Assembly (NCBI GenBank): GCA_031296915.1
Contig: JAVDPC010000021.1
Span: forward strand, 54,536-118,535
Source of the DNA: Cerasicoccus frondis
GTDB taxonomy: Bacteria > Verrucomicrobiota > Verrucomicrobiia > Opitutales > Cerasicoccaceae
Length of the DNA: 64,000 nt
Reading direction: 5' to 3'
Part shown: piece after piece, positions 45,501-52,966 of the stretch
Position numbering within the stretch: the first letter of the stretch is position 1
Layout of the letters: each line of letters opens with the position of its first letter
Position numbers and translations under genes: made by a program
Notes under the pieces: model-generated
What the model was told of the DNA's origin: nothing
The model's database searches: none
Seen by the model: the letters and a program-made list of their open reading frames with translations, nothing else

Positions 45501-46433
45501 CGTGCCGTAAACCTGTATCACAGCCGCGCTGTTCGCTGAGGCGGTCGCCGTACCGCCTACTGTTAGATTGGCAGCCTGCATGTAGGAATCTTCACTAGCG
45601 ATTAATAGATCACCATCCGATCCGCTCTGGCGGCCCACATACACGTCGTGGCTCGCGTATAAGCTACCATCGCCCGTGATAGAGATTTTTCCAACTCCTT
45701 GATCGCCCACATAGATATCATTCGAGGTCACGTTGAGGGTAGAATTAGAAAGTAAAATTTTACCATATGAATCGCTGCCGATAATGCCCAACCTCAACAG
45801 TCCCCCGACCGTCATTTCCGCGCTATCTTGCAGCTCAACCGTTCCTTCACCATAAAGGCCGACATTCAGGTTAGCGGCAATTTCTGCCGTGGCGGAAGTC
45901 AGATCTTTGTCGAGAGTCAAGTACCCAACCGATTGGAGTTCAGCACCTATGGTAACGTAGTCATCCACATCCAAGAGACCATCGATGATGCTTACCGTAC
46001 CAGTCGCATTGTAATTGCCGATGAGGATTTTGTGCGCGTACCAGGTAGAGTCGTTATCAATTATGAGGGTCGCATCCGCATTATTCCTAGAGCCAATCTC
46101 GGCCACGCTTGCCGTAGTGAATGTCGCGCTGCCATCCGAGCCGACGGCAAGGGTAGGAGTATCGTAAACACGGCCCAAATACAGGGTGTTCACGCTGATC
46201 GACTGATGCGCCAGGATTTCCACCGTTCCGCTAACCGGCGCATCGAAAAAGACATCTGCGTTGAAGGAGGGCACAGATAAACTATACCAATTCGCGGGAT
46301 TGTTCCAGTATCCGTTCGAACCACCGCCCGACCATGTATATACAAGGCCCTGCAGCGAAGTGGAAGCGCCCAGTAATAGTAAGGAAATGAGGCCAGCCTT
46401 GGCGCCTCGTTGTGTGCCGATACAGCGAAACAT
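42510..46433 (-). CDS. Giant secreted T5SS/PEP-CTERM-repeat protein (paralogue 2, 1,307 aa)
   Basis: The frame is open from 46532, but the ATG at 46433 starts the signal peptide (AGLISLLLLGASTSLQGL) and has a TATAAT box 6 bp before it, so I choose it. After YTWSGGGSNGYWNNPANWYS come the same repeat blocks as in paralogue 1 (SVSGLAGKVLVEDGGTLLL, GDDGGTGTLTHAGTGSVSLG, TLAVTNGFDIGDEGSGSGKL). The late part has LLTSTGSIYVGLNQNGVGVL, LPGIILGSG and VLELGGTTAGTEYDVLTVTG. The C-terminal domain from about 1,170 has FRTEYGLAADGSDDDLDW and ENILYYAFGLGDP and ends in FLYVDVEVSD. It is 108 bp upstream of paralogue 1 in the same direction. No barrel, PEP-CTERM or LPxTG signal is present. Confidence 0.85.
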   Translation of the reverse strand: MFRCIGTQRGAKAGLISLLLLGASTSLQGLVYTWSGGGSNGYWNNPANWYSLSVPSFNADVFFDAPVSGTVEILAHQSISVNTLYLGRVYDTPTLAVGSDGSATFTTASVAEIGSRNNADATLIIDNDSTWYAHKILIGNYNATGTVSIIDGLLDVDDYVTIGAELQSVGYLTLDKDLTSATAEIAANLNVGLYGEGTVELQDSAEMTVGGLLRLGIIGSDSYGKILLSNSTLNVTSNDIYVGDQGVGKISITGDGSLYASHDVYVGRQSGSDGDLLIASEDSYMQAANLTVGGTATASANSAAVIQVYGTLDVVGVTRLWNTADFQVIEQGSYTTDNLVVSPGGGESKFSLKGLDETTIHIGAMTVGDATNGDGTATFALADRKTNFAIGDEASSYSTWGNQINVVGSSGVTNVTVEEDATWRIEDGSVSIGSVSGLAGKVLVEDGGTLLLADSNEALVIGDDGGTGTLTHAGTGSVSLGGSVTVGAVSGSVGYWENAQGSAGSVRIGQDGYGEVTISSGTLAVTNGFDIGDEGSGSGKLTVDDATLTVGTDFSIIVDALSEVLVQNGASFQVAGDLSLSLHDNQNYDSEASTFSVESTDSIQSSLTLEGNLLVGENGSFYVSDNSNVIIGNGSTSGLPTTGYVLVSGTGVTPEIYLDGTVTLDEAFYAGWNSGEYGGIEVSGEIEGSFTTNADVHLGEYGESSVNFDVTTWNANGSALYLGYQGGVADLYSNAFIDVSGDLYAGAAGGVVDIEMTSNFSVGGKSYLGQSGALTTLWIYSNAGSLNFGDDCYIGDNATGQIDLNDGALLTSTGSIYVGLNQNGVGVLNMGFYATSGSLPGIILGSGDGSASGTLTVSYLSAVKTSQLYVGSVGYGKVVVQDSDEYGDYSSLTIENTGASRFEVASVKYASGDVEITDGAQFDYQEVTDDTAIIGVKGLATFLVSGADSSASFSSSLAVGKNHDAKGSSLKVEDGAAFYGTTVYVRNASTATFTGVGTMADISGSLITGSSAGNGIYLDDGAALSVGGTLQIGTNATFKLANGATLKAMDVLGNLTNTSGIFSPGASPAAVTVDGDYQQSSSGELVLELGGTTAGTEYDVLTVTGTVTLAGALTIDLIDDFTPNVGDSFTVLNYTTLVDNGVSLSLPDLSDGLAWSSDWGSTSLTLTVGYSDDMAGFRTEYGLAADGSDDDLDWSDNGLENILYYAFGLGDPSSETVNEDYLPSFSVDSSGAVFYSFVRLIDSSEIVYTVYGSYDLEAWVDVLADGADPSPDAGDIRPIDDDYEEVMTVFPIAEDPIFLYVDVEVSD

Positions 46434-46439
46434 CGGCGC

Positions 46440-46445
46440 ATTATA
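46440..46445 (-). promoter_or_regulatory. -10 box giving a leaderless transcript (paralogue 2)
   Basis: TATAAT on the minus strand is followed by GCGCCG and then the ATG at 46433. Transcription would start at or next to the A of the ATG. Paralogue 3 has the same layout at 56877-56882. No good -35 hexamer is seen. Confidence 0.5.
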
Positions 46446-46630
46446 CCGACGGAATATGAAGATTTCCTTAGCGAGCGCTGAAGCAGCGTCAAAAAAGTCT
46501 AATCGAATCCGGTTAATCTGTCCCGATGCCAAATTTCAGCCTCCAGCACAGCGGAGCGAGCGCGGCAGTTTGAAATGGTCATTTGACCACAAAAATGCGC
46601 TCAAGCGAAGTTCGTTTGGCTAATTAGAGC

Positions 46631-46860
46631 GCTTTCAGGTGTTTATTGCCAAACCCACTGGTGGTTTTTAACAGAAAACACTGGGGCAAACTGACAAAAC
46701 CCACTGGTGTTTTCTGACAGAATGCCCCAGTGTTTTGCGCCACAACCAACCAGTGTTTTCCAACACAACCAACCAGTGTTTTGCGCCACAAAACACCTAA
46801 GGGTTCCGCCACAACCGACCAGAGGGTTGCGGCAGAAAACACCAGTGGGTCTTGGCGAAA
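46631..46860. repeat. 23-bp minisatellite, nine to ten degenerate units
   Basis: From 46654 the motif (A)CCAGTGGTTTTxxGCCACAA recurs every 23 bp without spacers. Anchor bases such as the G of CAGTG or CTGG fall at 46661, 46684, 46707, 46730, 46753, 46776, 46799 (degenerate), 46822 and 46845, and a weak tenth unit lies at 46631-46653. Units vary in a few positions, for example AACCAGTGTTTTCC and CCTAAGGGTTCC. Because 23 is not a multiple of three, the short open frames found here are unlikely to be genes. It fills the gap upstream of the PqqD/HprK cluster. Confidence 0.85.
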
Positions 46861-46861
46861 A

Positions 46862-47061
46862 GGTGGAGCCCGGTGTCCCTACCGGGCTAGTTTCATCCAG
46901 CGGGGTGACGAAGAGGCGCCATCCACCACCAGGCAACCACAAGCAGCAACCGAGGTACCTGCCCCACTCAGGCCGAATCTATCGATTAGCTAAAAGCGCT
47001 CTCCTCCCCCATTATAAGATAATATCTTGTCAATACGTTCCATTGTCACTGTTATAAGGTC
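46862..47061. other. Gene-free gap upstream of the PqqD cluster, with one hairpin
   Basis: Together with the minisatellite this forms a gene-free gap of over 600 bp after 46433. AGCCCGGT (46867-46874) and ACCGGGCT (46881-46888) make an 8-bp hairpin with a 6-nt loop directly after the minisatellite. The promoter of the PqqD cluster should lie in 46990-47060, which is AT-rich (ATTATAAGATAATATC at about 47012-47027), but no clear -35/-10 pair can be named. Confidence 0.5.
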
Positions 47062-47490
47062 ATGCCTACAATCTACTACCGTAAAAAAGGTCCGGACATT
47101 GTCACAGAATCGATGGATGGCGAAGTGGTGATCATCGATATCGACACCGGCGCTTACTACAGCTTGGAAGAAGCAGGGGCGTACGCCTGGAACAACCTGA
47201 TCGCCGGCGCCTCCAAAGACGCAGTTGTCAATGTCCTTAAAAGCAAATTTCCCGAGGCAAACGTTGATGAGCAAATCAGCACGTTAATCGCCTCCTTGGG
47301 TGATGCTGGCTTATTGTGCGAGGCAGAAGCGCCCGCAGCGGAGGCGCCCCTAAGCGAGGACCTCCCAGCAAGTTGCGAAAAATTCAACTTGGAGTGCTAC
47401 ACCGATATGAAAGACCTGCTGATGCTCGACCCGATACATGAAGTCGAGGAAGCTGGCTGGCCTCATCGACGCGAAGACAGTGTAAGCTAG
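47062..47490 (+). CDS. PqqD-family peptide-binding protein with C-terminal tail
   Basis: A 142-residue protein. Residues 1-92 match the PqqD/RRE winged-helix fold: MDGEVVIIDIDTGAYYSLEE with the usual LD...TGxYxxLNxxG pattern, AYAWNNLIAG, then VDEQISTLIASLGDAGLL. Such domains bind leader peptides for RiPP enzymes. After an Ala/Glu linker comes a tail of about 38 residues with CEKFNLECYTDMKDLLMLDP and IHEVEEAGWPHR, which is not part of the PqqD fold and contains two Cys. The gene is first in a rightward cluster and ends 5 bp before an HprK-like kinase gene. A PqqD protein next to an HprK-related kinase is the core of the HPr-rel-A systems described beside exosortase genes. No precursor peptide gene is seen. 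Confidence 0.82.
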   Translation: MPTIYYRKKGPDIVTESMDGEVVIIDIDTGAYYSLEEAGAYAWNNLIAGASKDAVVNVLKSKFPEANVDEQISTLIASLGDAGLLCEAEAPAAEAPLSEDLPASCEKFNLECYTDMKDLLMLDPIHEVEEAGWPHRREDSVS

Positions 47491-47495
47491 GTTGG

Positions 47496-48551
47496 ATGAT
47501 GGCAGCACCAGTCGAAACTGGTTTCTTTGAGCAAACGATCGAATCCATTCAGCGGTTCACTACCCGTCAAGCCTGCGCGACGTTAAGCCGCTCATTTGAT
47601 CAGGCGATGCCGCCGATCACCGCAACCTTTGGCTCCAATGAGATGCAGGAGCGCATGGGACGGGCATGGCGACTCTTCGCGGACCCAACGCCTCACAAAG
47701 AAGCTTTCCAATTTTACTACCTCGACGAAGCGACGTCAGGGTTTCCCATGCCGGAGCTTCCCTGCCAGTTGGAAGACATTGGCGTTCAAGGCGTGATCCA
47801 TGGCCTGCACGAAGCAGACCGCAAGGCCGTCTGGCAATCCGGCTCACGCGCGCTTTATCTGTTCGACCGCCAACAGGGCTGGGGCTTGTTTTGGACGAAA
47901 GACGCACGGCAGCTCCCCCACTGGGAATCCAGCTTCCCACTGCGCTACGTCATCGCCTGGCTTGGAGAAGGCAACCCGGGTCTGCTCGCCCATGCTGGCG
48001 CCGTGGGCATTGATGGCCGCGCCGTTCTCTTAGTGGGCAAAGGCGGCAGCGGGAAATCCACCACCTCACTCTCTGCCCTCGCCCACGGCATGGAATTCCT
48101 CGGCGATGACTACACACTGGTCCAAGCGGGCAAGCAGCCCACGGTTCATGCTCTGTCCACTGCCGCAAAAATAGATCAGGGACGTTTGCCAATGCTTGGC
48201 CTAACGGATTGTGAATGCCACGAACTCGGCGTGACCGAAGAAACAAACAAACGTGTCATCTACCTCGAAACCGACTTCGCCGCGCAATTCAGGCGGCAAA
48301 GCCAGCTGTGTGCGATCATGCATCCGATGATCGACGCCAATGGACCACGCATCGAGCCAATGAGCAAGGCCGCCATGCTAAGGGCATTGGCTCCGAGCAC
48401 GATTTTTCAAATTCCCACCAACAGGCAGAATGTCTTTAAAAAGCTGAGTCAACTAGTGGCGGAGTTGCCCTGTTTCTGCTTTCGCGTTGGTCCTGATTTG
48501 AGCGCCAACGCTTCCCTTCTCAAAGAGCACCTCTTAACACCAACCGTTTAA
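47496..48551 (+). CDS. HPr kinase-related protein
   Basis: A 351-residue protein. The C-terminal half has the HprK/P nucleotide-binding core: AHAGAVGIDGRAVLLVGKGG then SGKSTTSLSALAHGMEFLGD, where GKGGSGKST is the P-loop (about residues 180-188) and GDDYTLV holds the paired acidic residues of HPr kinases. The N-terminal 170 residues (WRLFADPTPHKEAFQFYYLD, WGLFWTKDARQLPHWESSFP) resemble the conserved N-terminal half of HprK-related kinases found with PqqD proteins. True HprK acts on HPr of the PTS. Relatives in RiPP clusters phosphorylate a peptide, as in some lasso peptide clusters. The substrate here is unknown, but the tail of the PqqD protein or an exported protein are candidates. Confidence 0.8.
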   Translation: MMAAPVETGFFEQTIESIQRFTTRQACATLSRSFDQAMPPITATFGSNEMQERMGRAWRLFADPTPHKEAFQFYYLDEATSGFPMPELPCQLEDIGVQGVIHGLHEADRKAVWQSGSRALYLFDRQQGWGLFWTKDARQLPHWESSFPLRYVIAWLGEGNPGLLAHAGAVGIDGRAVLLVGKGGSGKSTTSLSALAHGMEFLGDDYTLVQAGKQPTVHALSTAAKIDQGRLPMLGLTDCECHELGVTEETNKRVIYLETDFAAQFRRQSQLCAIMHPMIDANGPRIEPMSKAAMLRALAPSTIFQIPTNRQNVFKKLSQLVAELPCFCFRVGPDLSANASLLKEHLLTPTV

Positions 48552-48552
48552 T

Positions 48553-49245
48553 ATGGACCAACCACTTGTCACTTCTGGAGTTGCCGCCTACAATGCAGAG
48601 GCCTTCATCGCCGAGACTATTGAAAGCATTCTGGATCAAAGCTACTCGCCACAGGAGATCATCATCGTCGACGATGGATCCACGGATAAGACACCGGAAA
48701 TCATTGCCCAATATCCGGGCGTCAGGTTGATCCAACAAACCAATCAGGGTGAAGGCGCTGCGCGCAACCGCATCATCCAGGAAGCACAAGGTAAGTACAT
48801 CGCATTTCTCGATCACGATGACAAGTGGCGCCCGGAGAAATTAGCGAAGCAAGTCGCAGCGCTGGAAGCCGACCCGGAAATTGATTTCGCGCTTTCACGC
48901 ATCCAGGTGCAAATCCAAGCCGGATCAGAAGATGCCCCCTGGGCGCTTGTCGAGAAAACGGAAAAAGTAGGCGGTTTTCTTCCCAGCACCCTCATTGCTC
49001 CCAAGGCTACGTTTGCTAAAGTTGGCTTCTTTCAGACAGACTTCAAAGCGGGCACGGACTTTGATTGGTTCAACCGAGCCTTCGACTTAAAGCTCAAGCA
49101 CATCATGATCGAAGAGCAACTGGCTGTCCGGCGCGTCCACAGCGGCAACTCAATCCGCGAGCGTGAGCAGATGAAGGAAATCATATTTAAGAGCATACGC
49201 GCCTCCATCCAGCGCAAGAAACAGCAAAAGATCGCCGCATCATGA
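48553..49245 (+). CDS. GT2 glycosyltransferase (cluster copy A)
   Basis: A 230-residue GT-A family-2 transferase. N-terminal VTSGVAAYNAEAFIAETIES, the nucleotide motif IIIVDDGSTDKTPEII and the metal-binding DHDD in YIAFLDHDDKWRPEKL are all present. A late WF/RRVHSG stretch replaces the usual QxxRW motif. It is short for the family and has no TM segment, so it should act in the cytoplasm or at the membrane face. It is about two-thirds alike with copy C at 50035, so one arose by tandem duplication. Its stop overlaps the start of the next gene as ATGA. Confidence 0.88.
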   Translation: MDQPLVTSGVAAYNAEAFIAETIESILDQSYSPQEIIIVDDGSTDKTPEIIAQYPGVRLIQQTNQGEGAARNRIIQEAQGKYIAFLDHDDKWRPEKLAKQVAALEADPEIDFALSRIQVQIQAGSEDAPWALVEKTEKVGGFLPSTLIAPKATFAKVGFFQTDFKAGTDFDWFNRAFDLKLKHIMIEEQLAVRRVHSGNSIREREQMKEIIFKSIRASIQRKKQQKIAAS

Positions 49246-49988
49246 GCATCGACATCTCTGTTCTCATCCCGGCTTACCAGGCGGAAAAATACCTCGCGGA
49301 GACGCTGGCGAGTGTGCATGCGCAGACTTTTTCTCCCGCAGAAATTATCGTCGTCAACGATGGCTCCACCGACGCGACGGGAGACATCGCAAGCGCGCAT
49401 GGAGCAAGCATAATCCATCATGAAACCAACCTGGGCATTTCAGATGCGGTCAACCATGGAATCGCACAATGCCGCTGTGAGTGGGTTGCTTTTTTGGATG
49501 CAGACGACCTCTGGTTGCCCGAGAAACTGTCCCGTCAAGTTGAGCGCCTCAACCAACTCGGCAAGGCGGCAGAGCACACCTGCGTGTTTACGCACCTTGA
49601 GCAGTTCATCAGCCCAGATCTATCCTCCGAAGAAAAAGCCAAGATAGTCCTCGAAAACACTATCCTGCCCGGCGCCATAAAATCCACCCTCCTCATGCAT
49701 CGCAGCGTGTTTGACCGCGTGGGAAAGTTTGACCGAAAATGGCGTGTGGGCGACTTCATCGACTGGTATGCCCGCGCCAAAGAACTCGGCATTGGCGAAG
49801 CCATGTTGCCGGACGTGTTAGCCCGCCGCCGCATTCATGCTTCCAACATGAGTCGCAAAGATCATAGCGAACGCAAAGACATGGCCGCCATCCTGCTGCA
49901 ATCCATCAAACGGCGACGCGCCATGCAAAACAAAGATTTCTCACCAGCCGACGACCACTCACCTCACCCTTCGCCTAATCCCAGTTAG
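49242..49988 (+). CDS. GT2 glycosyltransferase (cluster copy B)
   Basis: A 248-residue family-2 transferase. The start ISVLIPAYQAEKYLAETLAS leads to IIVVNDGSTDATGDIA and the metal site AFLDADDLWLPEKL. The late ARRRIHASNMSRKD region is like that of the copies A and C. It differs more from A and C than they do from each other, so it probably has a different acceptor or donor. The first four bases overlap copy A. The C-terminus is a short His/Ser/Pro-rich tail (DDHSPHPSPNPS). Confidence 0.88.
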   Translation: MSIDISVLIPAYQAEKYLAETLASVHAQTFSPAEIIVVNDGSTDATGDIASAHGASIIHHETNLGISDAVNHGIAQCRCEWVAFLDADDLWLPEKLSRQVERLNQLGKAAEHTCVFTHLEQFISPDLSSEEKAKIVLENTILPGAIKSTLLMHRSVFDRVGKFDRKWRVGDFIDWYARAKELGIGEAMLPDVLARRRIHASNMSRKDHSERKDMAAILLQSIKRRRAMQNKDFSPADDHSPHPSPNPS

Positions 49989-50034
49989 AGCCGCTACACT
50001 CAAAGAAACTTTGCACTGCAAAGCATTACTGATC

Positions 50035-50718
50035 ATGAGCCAACCTACTGTCACTTCCGGCATTGTCGTTTACAATGGAGAAGATTTTCTCAGCGAAGCC
50101 ATCGAAAGCGTCCTCGCACAAACTTATGTTCCGCAGGAAATTATTGTAGTCGACGATGGCTCCACGGACGCAACGCCTGATATTGCTTGCTGCTATCCAC
50201 AAATACGTCTCATCCAGCAGGAAAATCAGGGAGAAGGCGCGGCGCGCAACCGAGTCATCCAGGAAGCAAGCGGCGACTACATCGCGTTTTTGGACCATGA
50301 TGATTGCTGGGTTCCCGAAAAGTTAACCAAGCAAGTTGAGGCGCTACAAGCCGATCCAGAACGGCAGTTTGCGCTGTGTCGGGTGAAAATAAAAATCGAA
50401 CCCGGCACAGAGGACACCGAATGGGCGCTGACCGAAAAAACAGAGCAAATCGGCGCTTACTTTCCCAGCGCCCTGCTCGCGCGCAAATCGGCATTTAACC
50501 AAATAGGCGGTTTTCGCACAGACGTTGCCGTAGGCGTGGATATCGACTGGTTCCTGCGTTCATTTGATCATGAGGCTCCCCATATTACCCTGGAAGAGCC
50601 ATTGTTCATCCGTCGCATACACGGCAGTAATGCAATGAAACAGCACGACTATATGCGGAAAAGCATGTTTCTTTTTTTGCGCGAATCAATCAAACGCAAG
50701 AAGCAGAAAGACACATAA
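50035..50718 (+). CDS. GT2 glycosyltransferase (cluster copy C)
   Basis: About 227 residues from the ATG at 50035, which matches the start of copy A (MSQPTVTSG against MDQPLVTSG). The frame is open back to 50011. Motifs are IIVVDDGSTDATPDIACCYP, AFLDHDDCWVPEKL and FIRRIHGSN. It is a near duplicate of copy A, with differences spread over the whole length. It is 5 bp before the NTP_transf_5 gene. Three small GT2 genes in one operon suggest that a short glycan is built on one target. Confidence 0.88.
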   Translation: MSQPTVTSGIVVYNGEDFLSEAIESVLAQTYVPQEIIVVDDGSTDATPDIACCYPQIRLIQQENQGEGAARNRVIQEASGDYIAFLDHDDCWVPEKLTKQVEALQADPERQFALCRVKIKIEPGTEDTEWALTEKTEQIGAYFPSALLARKSAFNQIGGFRTDVAVGVDIDWFLRSFDHEAPHITLEEPLFIRRIHGSNAMKQHDYMRKSMFLFLRESIKRKKQKDT

Positions 50719-50723
50719 GAGCC

Positions 50724-51860
50724 ATGAAACCACTCATTCGACCAAACGAACCGGCAAGCTGGCTAAACCCCTATGGCTACTGGCCCAAGGGCGAGCATTG
50801 GGATATATTACTCGCCATCTATCAAGGTGATGATGATGCGCTTGAACGCTGGCGCAAGGCGACTGACATTGACACCACTGATTCCGGCATGCTGCGCATG
50901 CTTCCCCTCTTGTACCGACGGCTGAAAAATGAGCGACCAGATGACGCCTCGATGCCACGGCTCAAAAGTAAATATCGCTACACCATTTACCGCAACAACC
51001 TCACGCTTCATCGTCTCCGTGGCGTCGTCGAAGCTTTGGAAGCAGCAGGCATCCCGGTGCTCTACATCAAAGGCCTCTCCCTAGTCATCAAATACTATCA
51101 GGACATCGGCCTGCGCCCAATGAACGATTGGGACATATCAGTCCCCTTCAAGGACTACGAGCGTGCTTGCAACATCATTGCCAGCTGTGGCTTCAATCCG
51201 CAGATCCCGGTATCCAACTCCTACCGCCATGTGCGCTCCAGCCAAGGTTGGGAAGATGCAAACTCATTTGAAATCGACATTCACTGGCGCTGCCTCCCTG
51301 GTCGCATACGCGGCGACTTGCCTGCAGTCTGGAACCGAGCGACCAAACATGACTTCCGGGGCATGCAGATTTTAACGCCATGCGCCGAAGTCGATTTGCT
51401 AGGTGTCCTACACCATGGCCTGTCTCCCAACCCGACTTCTCCGATTCGCTGGGTGGCTGACTCCATCGAAATCCTAGACAAAGCCGAGATCGACTGGGAT
51501 CTCTTTTTGTCCTTATGTCCAGGTGGGGAATTTCGTAAAAAGTTGGGCCCCGCTTTTCGATTCATCCACGCACTGCGACCCGAATGGGAGCTGCCGTTTG
51601 TCGAGGAATATTCGGGACGCCTCGAAGACTTGCGCGAAGACTATACACCGCAGAAAAGAGATGCGGGCATCTGGCCATACATCCAAACCAGCTATTCCTT
51701 ATACCGCGAAGTATCGGAAAAAGAATCTCCATGGACGAAGCTGCGCTTTTCACGCCATTACCTGCGTTACCACTTTTCATTAGCTGACGATGAATCCCTC
51801 GCGGGTGATCTTTCCAAGCGCGCACTACGACGCGTTAGCCCAGGAGCCGCCACTGCCTGA
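50724..51860 (+). CDS. Nucleotidyltransferase-fold protein (NTP_transf_5 type)
   Basis: A 378-residue protein. After a helical region come LTLHRLRGVVEALEAAGIPV, LYIKGLSLVIKYYQDIGLRP and MNDWDISVPFKDYERA. The K-G...R...DxD order is typical of the uncharacterised nucleotidyltransferase family PF14907, with the acidic pair in NDWD as metal ligands. Next are SFEIDIHWRC with another acidic residue and SPIRWVADSIEIL. Members of the family are often found with PqqD proteins and HprK-related kinases. It may add a nucleotide or sugar-nucleotide to the target. The stop overlaps the next start (TGATG). Confidence 0.82.
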   Translation: MKPLIRPNEPASWLNPYGYWPKGEHWDILLAIYQGDDDALERWRKATDIDTTDSGMLRMLPLLYRRLKNERPDDASMPRLKSKYRYTIYRNNLTLHRLRGVVEALEAAGIPVLYIKGLSLVIKYYQDIGLRPMNDWDISVPFKDYERACNIIASCGFNPQIPVSNSYRHVRSSQGWEDANSFEIDIHWRCLPGRIRGDLPAVWNRATKHDFRGMQILTPCAEVDLLGVLHHGLSPNPTSPIRWVADSIEILDKAEIDWDLFLSLCPGGEFRKKLGPAFRFIHALRPEWELPFVEEYSGRLEDLREDYTPQKRDAGIWPYIQTSYSLYREVSEKESPWTKLRFSRHYLRYHFSLADDESLAGDLSKRALRRVSPGAATA

Positions 51861-52960
51861 TGCGTCTGGCCATCACCACAGTCATCGTCCCTGACCCCCG
51901 CTACGAAGGCGCGGCGCGCCGCTTGCAGCACATCACAGACCTGCTCCGTCAGCGCGGGGTGTCAGTCACTCTCTTGCCCCTGCATCGAGAATTTCGAACA
52001 ATGGATGCTGGCTCCATTAGTGAGCGAATAGAGCAATGGCGCCAGCATGGCCTCGCCATCGCCGAAACCAATTGGCAAGCAAATGTTCAACATCACCCGT
52101 ATGACATAGTCTGGCACGATAGCTACCTAGCTGCTGAACAATCCATGGGCTTCATCCGGGAAAAGTGCCCGGGCACACGCCAAGTATTTGATACCGTAGA
52201 CCTTGCTCATGTGCGTTATTTTCGCGAAGCCAAAGTCATGAGAAATCAGCGGCAACTGCTGCGCGCAATGGCCACGAAGCGCAGTGAAATTCAACTCGCG
52301 ACCCAAGCTGACTTCACCTTGGCGATCAGTCAGGACGAAGCCAGAACCTTGCAACAACTGGCGCCGCAGGCACGCATTCTCACCGTGCCCAACGTTCACC
52401 CTCGACCATTGAAAACGCCAGGCTTCACCGCGCGCTCCGGCCTGGCGTTCATTGGCTCATATCACCACACGCCCAACCCCGATGCGGTGCACTGGCTTTG
52501 CGATGAGCTCTGGCCCCGCTGCCTTGAACTCGCGCCTGATCTGCAACTATCGATCATTGGGAACGGTCCGCTGGATGATGATAAAATAGCCCTAACTCCC
52601 AATATGAAACGACTTGGCTATGTGGAGGACTTGGCGACGTGCTTACAAGGGCTGCGCATCACAGTCGCGCCCCTGCGCTTTGGCGCCGGCATCAAAGGCA
52701 AAGTATTGGAAAGCATTTGCCATGGTGCGCCCGTTGTCGGAACCGAAATTGCCGCCGAAGGATTAAACATGCCCCCTGGAGCAGGCATTCGGGTGACGCA
52801 TTCCGCTGAAGACTTTGCCCGAGCGGTGGTCCAGCTGTATCACTCTCAAGCTATCTGGGAACAGACCATTCACCAGGGCATCGATGTGATCGATCAGCAT
52901 TTCACCCAAGCAGCTGTTGGAAAAGAATTGGATAGTCTGTTGGCGAGTTTGAAGAACTAG
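51860..52960 (+). CDS. GT4-type glycosyltransferase
   Basis: A 366-residue GT-B glycosyltransferase. N-terminal domain: LAITTVIVPDPRYEGAARRL and HPYDIVWHDSYLAAEQ. C-terminal domain: SGLAFIGSYHHTPNPDAVHW, LQLSIIGNGPLDDD, LGYVEDLATCLQGLRITVAP and the donor-binding stretch LRFGAGIKGKVLESICHGAP followed by VVGTEIAAEGL, where the Glu of KxLES is the usual donor contact. It is the last gene of the cluster and converges with giant paralogue 3 (6 bp between stops). Confidence 0.9.
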   Translation: MRLAITTVIVPDPRYEGAARRLQHITDLLRQRGVSVTLLPLHREFRTMDAGSISERIEQWRQHGLAIAETNWQANVQHHPYDIVWHDSYLAAEQSMGFIREKCPGTRQVFDTVDLAHVRYFREAKVMRNQRQLLRAMATKRSEIQLATQADFTLAISQDEARTLQQLAPQARILTVPNVHPRPLKTPGFTARSGLAFIGSYHHTPNPDAVHWLCDELWPRCLELAPDLQLSIIGNGPLDDDKIALTPNMKRLGYVEDLATCLQGLRITVAPLRFGAGIKGKVLESICHGAPVVGTEIAAEGLNMPPGAGIRVTHSAEDFARAVVQLYHSQAIWEQTIHQGIDVIDQHFTQAAVGKELDSLLASLKN

Positions 52961-52966
52961 AGCACT

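Noticed and set aside
46576-46589. TGGTCATTTGACCA palindrome
   Set aside because: It is short, single and not next to a start codon. Too little to call a site.
46631-46860. CRISPR array
   Set aside because: Units follow each other directly every 23 bp with no spacers, and no cas genes are near.
46643-46942. Cys/Trp-rich small proteins read from the minisatellite
   Set aside because: The 23-bp step makes every frame open by repetition, and the protein patterns have no family match that I recognise.
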